Part shown: piece after piece, positions 5,508 to 10,617 of the stretch
Layout: each line of letters opens with the position of its first letter
Position numbering within the stretch: the first letter of the stretch is position 1
Source: Maricaulis sp042095695
Lineage (GTDB): Bacteria > Pseudomonadota > Alphaproteobacteria > Caulobacterales > Maricaulaceae
DNA: 10,617 bases
Assembly: GCA_042095695.1 (NCBI GenBank)
Contig: JBELMP010000086.1
Coordinates: forward strand, 1 to 10,617
Direction: 5' to 3'
The notes under the pieces: model-generated
What the model saw: the letters and a program-made list of their open reading frames with translations, nothing else
What the model was told of the DNA's origin: nothing
Database searches by the model: none
Position numbers and translations under genes: made by a program

Positions 5508-6316
5508 ACCCGCTCCGGAGCCGGATCCGGCTTGAGTGCATCAGGCAGATCAAGTGTCGCGGCCTTGCCGTCAGCCATGACTGCATCCTGCGCTTTTTCC
5601 AAGCGGTCGAGGCGTACCCTGCTGACAGCATTGTGGCCAGAGGACGAGCTAATTTCCCCGATGGTCGCGTCCTGCGTCGTCAGAGCCGTACCCGCGGGCG
5701 GCGCATCCTCCGCGAAATGGGAAGCGAGGGACCGCTTGCGGATCGTGCCGCGGCGCTTCATGCGGGAGACCACTTCCTGGCCAATAAAACAGCCCTTGGT
5801 CCAGCCAACCCCGTCATAGGCGTCGAGATTCACATCGGTGGGGAAGACTTCGGCCTCGCCATAATCGCGTCCGAAGACGGGGATGCCGGCGGCAATCTCC
5901 AGATCATCGATCGGCCGGGTCTCGCGCGCGCCGCCCCCGATCGCTCGATAGATCGCCAGGCCCAGGCGTGGATCCGGTGCCGCGCCATCGAAAGTCGCAC
6001 CAGACCAGAGGCTGGCCAGGTCTTCGCGCAGCGAGATCACTACATCCGCTTTCAGCTTGTACAGGGTCAGCTTCTTGCTCAGGGCGGGGGCGGCGATGTC
6101 GACAATGTCCAGATAGAGGCCGTCATCGTGCGGGAAAATCATGAAATCGCAGATGATCTTGCCCTGCGGCGTCAGCAGGGCGCCCGGTCGGCACTCACCC
6201 GCGTCGAGATTTTCGACATCGGCGGTGATCACGCGCTGAAGCAGGGGGCGGGCATCGGGGCCGTTCAGGCTGATCACCGAACGGCCGGGCAGGCGGTAAA
6301 TATCTTGGCTCATCAT
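5504..6316 (-). CDS. ygfZ: YgfZ/GcvT-like folate-binding Fe-S maintenance protein
   Basis: A 270-residue protein with a GcvT-like (aminomethyltransferase) fold. The signature KGCFIGQE occupies residues 174-181 with the essential Cys176, followed by basic MKRRGTIRKR, as in YgfZ/IBA57 proteins. The N-terminal region has the expected GPDARPLLQRVITADV and LLTPQGKIICDF stretches (19-58). Family members bind tetrahydrofolate and support assembly or repair of certain 4Fe-4S enzymes such as MiaB; they do not cleave glycine. Two adjacent ATGs (6316 and 6313) are possible and neither has a strong ribosome site. It is the first gene of a leftward unit with tag (4-nt overlap). It diverges from the glycosyltransferase gene across 62 nt that contain a 7-bp tandem GCGCTGG repeat but no promoter I trust. 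Confidence 0.93.
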   Translation of the reverse strand: MMSQDIYRLPGRSVISLNGPDARPLLQRVITADVENLDAGECRPGALLTPQGKIICDFMIFPHDDGLYLDIVDIAAPALSKKLTLYKLKADVVISLREDLASLWSGATFDGAAPDPRLGLAIYRAIGGGARETRPIDDLEIAAGIPVFGRDYGEAEVFPTDVNLDAYDGVGWTKGCFIGQEVVSRMKRRGTIRKRSLASHFAEDAPPAGTALTTQDATIGEISSSSGHNAVSRVRLDRLEKAQDAVMADGKAATLDLPDALKPDPAPERV

Positions 6317-6378
6317 ACCGATATGGCATTGCGCTGGGCGCTGGCCAAGAGGCGCGGTGCGGGTTATCCCCGGCGTCC

Positions 6379-7332
6379 ATGGAACGCGTGCTTTTCATCA
6401 CCTCGACCCGGATTGGCGATGCCGTGATCAATTCCGGCATTCTGAACCACCTCGTCGAGACGCGCCCGGACGCCCGTTTTACCATCGCCTGCGGCCCCTT
6501 GGCGGAACCGCTATTCCGCGCCGTGCCGCGTCTCGACGAAGTTATCGTCATGGCCAAGAAGAAGGGTGGTGGGCACTGGTTTGACCTGTGGACGCGCACG
6601 ATTGGCAAGCGCTGGGACCTGGTTGTCGATATTCGTGGTTCTGGAACCAGCTATTTTCTGCGAACCCGTGCCCGACGGATCCTCAAACGCCCGGCCACGC
6701 CAATCCACAAGGTGGAAGAGGCCGCACACATCCTGGCGCTCAGCCCGGCGCCGGATCCGGTTCTTTATGTCAGTGACGCTGCACGGCAAAAAGCTGCCGA
6801 TATCCTGTCCGACAGCGAGACCTGGCTGGCCGTCTGCCCATCAGCCTCGGCGCCTTACAAGGTCTGGCCGGGCGAACATTTTGCCAGCCTTATCAATCGC
6901 CTTATCGGCGAGGGAGGCGCAATGGCCGGCGCCAAGCTGGCGATTTTCGGTGGCCCGGGTGACCATGCCGCGGCTGCGCCGATCCATGCTGCTGTCGATC
7001 CGGCTCGTATTCTCGATCTGACCGGGCAGCTGGAACTTGATATCGTGGCGGCAGCGCTGGAGCGCCCGCGACTTTACATCGGGAATGATAGCGGGCTGAT
7101 GCATATTGCGGCGGCAGCGGGCACGCCAACACTCGGTCTAATGGGCCCGACGGACACACGGCTTTATGGGCCCTGGGGGAAGAATACCGCGGTTGTGCGC
7201 GGCGAAACCTCGTTTGAGGATCATTATGCGCGTTTCAAGGATGAGCGGCGTTTCCAGACGCAAAGCCTGCTCGTGGACCTGAGCGTGGAGAAAGCCTATG
7301 ACGCAGCAACAGCGCTGCTTGAAAGGACATAA
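6379..7332 (+). CDS. Glycosyltransferase family 9 (heptosyltransferase-like)
   Basis: A 317-residue GT-B enzyme. The N-terminal MERVLFITSTRIGDAVINS fits the family, with Asp14 at the catalytic-base position of WaaC (Asp13). The C-terminal half has KVWPGEHFASL (161-171), FGGPGD (190-195) and the nucleotide-sugar signature GNDSGLMHIAAAAGTPTLGL (235-254). Members transfer heptose or related sugars from a nucleotide donor onto lipid A-core or other envelope glycans at the cytoplasmic face of the inner membrane. The donor and acceptor here are unknown, and no other LPS gene is in view. No clear Shine-Dalgarno precedes the ATG. The stop lies 5 nt before the dihydroorotase ATG, so the two form an operon. 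The exact assignment as WaaC, WaaF or WaaQ is not possible. Confidence 0.92.
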   Translation: MERVLFITSTRIGDAVINSGILNHLVETRPDARFTIACGPLAEPLFRAVPRLDEVIVMAKKKGGGHWFDLWTRTIGKRWDLVVDIRGSGTSYFLRTRARRILKRPATPIHKVEEAAHILALSPAPDPVLYVSDAARQKAADILSDSETWLAVCPSASAPYKVWPGEHFASLINRLIGEGGAMAGAKLAIFGGPGDHAAAAPIHAAVDPARILDLTGQLELDIVAAALERPRLYIGNDSGLMHIAAAAGTPTLGLMGPTDTRLYGPWGKNTAVVRGETSFEDHYARFKDERRFQTQSLLVDLSVEKAYDAATALLERT

Positions 7333-7337
7333 TCGCG

Positions 7338-8675
7338 ATGAGCAAGACCTTCGATCTCCTGCTTCGGGGCGGTGAAGTTGTGAACCATGCCGGTCGCGGA
7401 CCGGCCGATATCGGTGTTCGCGATGGCAAGATTGCCGAGATCGGCGATTTGTCCCAGGCCAGCGCTGGCGAGATTGTTGATTGCAGCGGTCTCCATGTCT
7501 TGCCGGGTGTTATCGACAGCCAGGTCCATTTCCGTGAACCGGGCATGGAGTGGAAAGAGGATCTGCAATCAGGGTCTTTATGCGCTGTGATGGGCGGCGT
7601 CACGGCCGTGTTCGAAATGCCGAATACCGAGCCGACCACCACTTCGCCTGACATGCTCAACGACAAGCTCGATCGCGCCAAGAACCGCATGCACTGTGAT
7701 CATGCTTTCTATGCTGGCGGGACGAACGAGAATTACGACATCCTGCCGGTCATGGAGCAAATGGTCGGTTGTTGCGGCGTGAAAGTCTTCATGGGCGCCT
7801 CTACCGGGTCACTCCTGGTCAAGGATGACGAAGGCATTGAACGCATTCTCCGCCGTATCAAGCGACGTGCTGCCTTCCATTCCGAAGACGAGTTTCGACT
7901 GGAAGAGCGCCGCGGCCTGGCCGTCGAGGGGGATTGGACCAGCCATCCTGTCGTGCGCGACCCCGAAGCGGCGATGATGAGCACCAAGCGACTGGTCCGA
8001 CTGGCGCGCAAGACCGGCAAACGCATTCACGTCCTGCATATCTCCACCGCCGAGGAGATGGAGTTTCTCGCCCAGCATCGCGATATAGCCTCCGTGGAGG
8101 CAACGCCGCAGCACCTGACGCTGGAAGCACCGGGTATTTACGAACAGATAAAGGGCCGGGCGCAGATGAATCCGCCCGTGCGCGAGCGCCATCATATCGA
8201 CGGTCTGTGGCGTGGCGTGCAGCTTGGTGTGGTTGATGTGATCGGCTCGGACCATGCTCCGCATACGCTGGAGGAAAAGGCCAAGCCCTATCCGCAAAGC
8301 CCGTCCGGCATGCCCGGCGTGCAGACGCTGGTGCCGATCCTGCTCGATCATGTCAATGCGGGCCGACTGACGCTTGAACGTTTCGTCGATCTCACCTCTC
8401 ACGGGGCGCAGCGGATTTTCGGTATTGCCGGCAAGGGTCGTATGGCCAGGGGCTGGGATGCGGATTTCACCCTGGTTGATATGAAGCATTCCCGCGAAAT
8501 CACGGATGACTGGTCAGCCTCCAAGTCCGGCTGGACGCCATTCCATGGCCGGACGGTCACCGGCTGGCCGATGGCGACTATCGTTCGCGGCAAGATCGTC
8601 ATGCGCGATGATGAGCTGGTCGCGTCCGGCCTGGGCGCGCCGGTGCACTTCATGGAAAATCTGCCGGAAAGCTAG
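7338..8675 (+). CDS. pyrC: Dihydroorotase, class I (long form), with an altered metal motif
   Basis: A 445-residue amidohydrolase that closes carbamoyl-aspartate to dihydroorotate, the third step of pyrimidine synthesis. The N-terminal beta-sandwich strand has LLLRGGEVV; the barrel follows. Visible active-site elements: VIDSQVHFREPG (58-69), MPNTEPTTT (94-102), GVKVFMGASTG (147-157) with Lys149 as the likely carbamylated bridging lysine, His181 in FHSEDE, His234 in HVLHIST, and Asp305 in GSDHAPHT. The usual HxH is Gln62-x-His64, so one standard metal ligand is replaced. From memory, related alphaproteobacterial proteins annotated as dihydroorotase share this, so it may be a subfamily trait. 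An inactive partner or another cyclic amidohydrolase is an alternative. An AGGA in the end of the preceding gene serves as ribosome site. The TAG stop lies in the palindrome at 8671-8690. Confidence 0.9.
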   Translation: MSKTFDLLLRGGEVVNHAGRGPADIGVRDGKIAEIGDLSQASAGEIVDCSGLHVLPGVIDSQVHFREPGMEWKEDLQSGSLCAVMGGVTAVFEMPNTEPTTTSPDMLNDKLDRAKNRMHCDHAFYAGGTNENYDILPVMEQMVGCCGVKVFMGASTGSLLVKDDEGIERILRRIKRRAAFHSEDEFRLEERRGLAVEGDWTSHPVVRDPEAAMMSTKRLVRLARKTGKRIHVLHISTAEEMEFLAQHRDIASVEATPQHLTLEAPGIYEQIKGRAQMNPPVRERHHIDGLWRGVQLGVVDVIGSDHAPHTLEEKAKPYPQSPSGMPGVQTLVPILLDHVNAGRLTLERFVDLTSHGAQRIFGIAGKGRMARGWDADFTLVDMKHSREITDDWSASKSGWTPFHGRTVTGWPMATIVRGKIVMRDDELVASGLGAPVHFMENLPES

Positions 8676-8690
8676 GGGCTGGCCCCTAGC
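8671..8690. terminator. Palindrome containing both convergent stop codons; possible bidirectional terminator
   Basis: GCTAGGGGC-TG-GCCCCTAGC is a perfect 9-bp inverted repeat with a 2-base centre. The TAG in the left arm (8673-8675) ends the dihydroorotase gene, and the mirror TAG in the right arm (8688-8686, minus strand) ends the permease gene. Both proteins therefore end in Ser-stop (AGC TAG). The stem is GC-rich and would form from either transcript, but no T-tract follows on either strand, so intrinsic termination would be weak. It is the only candidate between the converging genes. Confidence 0.5.
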
Positions 8691-9861
8691 TCCGGTGCAC
8701 TGCAAGGATTGGCATCCGGGCTGCGCGTATCGCCGGGAAAAACCCTCCCAGCAGCCCAACGATTATGGCCAGTATAATCCCGGTCAGCACGGATTCACCG
8801 GAAACGGACAAGTCGAACACCACCTGGGTGAAACTATCACCAATCCCCTGAAAGCTGAGCCCGTTGAAGAACTGGATGGCTAGAAGGGCGCCGACTACGC
8901 CGCCCAGGGCGCATAACATGAGGGCTTCTACGAGCGTGCCTATGAATGCGGAAAAACCGGAAAACCCGATCGCGCGCAATGTGGCGATCTCTTTGGCTCT
9001 GGCATCGACTGAAGAGTAGAGCGTATTCCACGCACCCGCGAGTGCACCGATTGCCATCAGTATCGCCAAGGGCCAGCCCAAACTTGAAATCACACCGGCC
9101 GATCCGGATGATTGTGCCTCGAAGAAGTCAGCTTCGCTTTGAACGTCCAGATTGAGACGGGGCTCAGCATCAATATAGGCGCGCAGCGTTTCCAGGCTGT
9201 CCTGCGAGTTTAGCCTTGCACGGATCGACTGGATTCCGGAGCCGCGCTGATAAAGGTTTTGCAGCACGCCGAGGTCGGACCAGACTTCACTATCGAAGAC
9301 GGTGCCGCCCGTGGAGAATATGCCGACAACCAGCCAATCATTTGAGCCAAGACGGATCGTCTCGCCCAATTCAAACCCGGTAAACTGGCGCAACACCCCT
9401 TCTCCGACGATCAACTCGGCAGCGCCCGGTTCGAAACTGCGCCCCGCGACCAGCGTGAAACCCTGACGCATGGAGGGACCACGCGCTTCCATGCCGCGCA
9501 GACCTATATTCGCCTCGGTACCAGCGCCGCGCAAAACGCCATCGACAATGACGTAGAGTTCCGAGGAAACGATCCCATTTCCCTCATCATCGACAGCAAC
9601 TCCGTCGGCGACCTCGATCAACCGGGCCTGGTCACGCGACAGGGCGCTATTCAGCTCAGCCTGTGAGCCTTCGCGAAGCATTATGGCGACATCGTCGGCT
9701 CCGCTGCGCTCAGCAGTAGCTCGGAAGCCGTCGCCGATCGCCTGGAAGCCCAATAGAACCGCGACGACAAGTGCCACAGCGCCAACGGTGGCAAGCGACA
9801 TGCCAAGGCGGCGATGGATTGACCCGATGTTCAGCGAAATAACCGCAAGTATCTGGCGCAT
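8686..9861 (-). CDS. ABC transporter permease, MacB/FtsX type (complete)
   Basis: A 391-residue inner-membrane protein with the MacB/FtsX plan. There is one helix near the N-terminus (about 21-42), a large periplasmic MacB-type domain (about 45-255), and three C-terminal helices (about 258-282, 303-330 and 356-376). The cytoplasmic segment RAKEIATLRAIGFS (288-301) is the FtsX hallmark that contacts the ATPase. Such permeases extrude or extract substrates such as lipoproteins, peptides or lipids at the periplasmic face rather than carrying them through a pore. The substrate is unknown. The start has GGACGAG just upstream. It lies 8 nt downstream of a second permease, so the two are an operon and probably form a heterodimer. 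No ATPase or membrane-fusion gene is in the window; they may lie further right. Confidence 0.9.
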   Translation of the reverse strand: MRQILAVISLNIGSIHRRLGMSLATVGAVALVVAVLLGFQAIGDGFRATAERSGADDVAIMLREGSQAELNSALSRDQARLIEVADGVAVDDEGNGIVSSELYVIVDGVLRGAGTEANIGLRGMEARGPSMRQGFTLVAGRSFEPGAAELIVGEGVLRQFTGFELGETIRLGSNDWLVVGIFSTGGTVFDSEVWSDLGVLQNLYQRGSGIQSIRARLNSQDSLETLRAYIDAEPRLNLDVQSEADFFEAQSSGSAGVISSLGWPLAILMAIGALAGAWNTLYSSVDARAKEIATLRAIGFSGFSAFIGTLVEALMLCALGGVVGALLAIQFFNGLSFQGIGDSFTQVVFDLSVSGESVLTGIILAIIVGLLGGFFPAIRAARMPILAVHRS

Positions 9862-9869
9862 GTCTCGTC

Positions 9870-10617
9870 CTACCCTTTGCTGAAGGCGTCGATAATTTTA
9901 AGCCGCAGTGCCGACGCTGCGGGAATCAGGCCGGTGATAAGTCCGAAACCCATCATTAGCGCGACCGCAGAGCCAATGACTTCAGGGGTCATGACGATGG
10001 GCGGGAAGCTATCGCCGAGCCCGGCTGCTGCCCCCGAGAGCAGGCCCATTGCGAGGCCCAGCCCGATCAATCCTCCGAGAACTGACAGGAACACGGATTC
10101 TGCTAGGACGAGAACGAAAACGGCGCCGTTTCTGAATCCAAGTGTCTTTAGAACCCCAATCTCCTTGGTGCGCTCGGCAATCGCGAGAATCATGGTCGTA
10201 CCAACGATAATCAGGATGGAAACGAAGGCCGCGCTGATGACCAATGAAAGTAGCAGGGCAATATCGCCGAATTGTTCGAGAAATGCCTGATTGAATGCCG
10301 CTTCGGTCCCCGTCTCGGTTTCTGCCGAAGAGTTCGCGAAAAGCATGTCGATATCGTTGGAGACGCGATCATTCAGGGAGGCGTCCTCGGTTAACAGCAC
10401 GAACCAGCCCAGGCTATTGCCGCCAAATGATGCCGTCTCGCGAAAGAGCTCGTAATGAAACAATACGACGGAGGAGCTCGCAGTATCGGCGCTGGAATCG
10501 AAAATGGCGCAAACTTCAAACTGCCAGGCGCCCTGTCCATCGCCGCGGGAGTAGATATTGCTCTGCAACGGAATGCGGTCGCCTACGGACCACTCATACA
10601 ACTCGGCAAACGGACGT
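9870..10617 (-). CDS. ABC transporter permease, MacB/FtsX type (5' end beyond right edge)
   Basis: The frame is open to the window edge, so only the C-terminal 248 residues are seen, beginning RPFAELYEW. The visible part contains the end of a periplasmic MacB-type domain (to about residue 117), then a helix (about 119-145), the FtsX-type cytoplasmic segment ERTKEIGVLKTLGFRNG (148-164), and two more helices (about 165-195 and 210-236). A TTG in the visible part is not the start, because coding continues upstream of it. It has the same plan as the next gene but differs in sequence, pointing to an old duplication and a two-permease transporter. The missing N-terminus should hold the first helix. 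Confidence 0.88.
   Translation of the reverse strand, partial: RPFAELYEWSVGDRIPLQSNIYSRGDGQGAWQFEVCAIFDSSADTASSSVVLFHYELFRETASFGGNSLGWFVLLTEDASLNDRVSNDIDMLFANSSAETETGTEAAFNQAFLEQFGDIALLLSLVISAAFVSILIIVGTTMILAIAERTKEIGVLKTLGFRNGAVFVLVLAESVFLSVLGGLIGLGLAMGLLSGAAAGLGDSFPPIVMTPEVIGSAVALMMGFGLITGLIPAASALRLKIIDAFSKG

Noticed and set aside
5633..6427. A 264-codon plus-strand open frame opposite ygfZ that runs into the glycosyltransferase start
   Set aside because: Antisense to a gene with the clear KGCFIGQE signature; no domain in the translation.
1..10617. CRISPR array, mobile element or defence system
   Set aside because: No regularly spaced repeats, transposase, integrase, toxin-antitoxin or nuclease-effector genes are visible; the genes present account for nearly all of the sequence.

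Overview
The window looks like chromosomal DNA from a GC-rich alphaproteobacterium. My guess is the Caulobacterales/Maricaulales/Hyphomonadaceae range, because the YgfZ, Tag and long-form dihydroorotase sequences have an alphaproteobacterial flavour from memory; this was not checked by a search. The DNA is densely coded, with short gaps, stop/start overlaps and several gene pairs facing each other. I see no rRNA, tRNA, CRISPR array, insertion sequence or phage gene.

Layout from left to right. (1) Positions 1-1318, minus strand: a 371-residue FabH-like ketosynthase (KS-A), whose stop codon overlaps the start of a lipoprotein gene that runs off the left edge. (2) Positions 1547-2770, plus strand: an Amt/AmtB ammonium channel, closed by a clear intrinsic terminator. 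(3) Positions 2946-6316, minus strand, transcribed right to left: ygfZ, tag (4-nt overlap), a 70-residue lipoprotein, a four-helix membrane protein of unknown function, and a second 371-residue FabH-like ketosynthase (KS-B). KS-B has its own apparent promoter, overlapped by a perfect 17-bp palindrome. (4) Positions 6379-8675, plus strand: a GT9/heptosyltransferase-like enzyme followed 5 nt later by a dihydroorotase. (5) Positions 8686-10617, minus strand: two tandem MacB/FtsX-type ABC permeases, the upstream one cut by the right edge. They converge on the dihydroorotase gene at a palindrome that supplies the stop codon of both genes.

Functionally this is mostly a mix of housekeeping and envelope genes: Fe-S/folate maintenance (YgfZ), alkylation repair (Tag), pyrimidine synthesis, glycan assembly, ammonium uptake and a lipoprotein/lipid-type ABC exporter. 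The least ordinary part is the pair of ketosynthase paralogues on either side of amt. Both keep the Cys-His-Asn triad and belong, from memory, to the longer FabH group that includes Pseudomonas PA3286, which primes fatty acid synthesis from acyl-CoA. One is coupled to a lipoprotein; the other has a candidate repressor site. I do not see a clearly new defence or mobile system. The most checkable oddities are the KS-B operator, the Gln in place of the first metal-binding His in the dihydroorotase, and the shared-stop palindrome.
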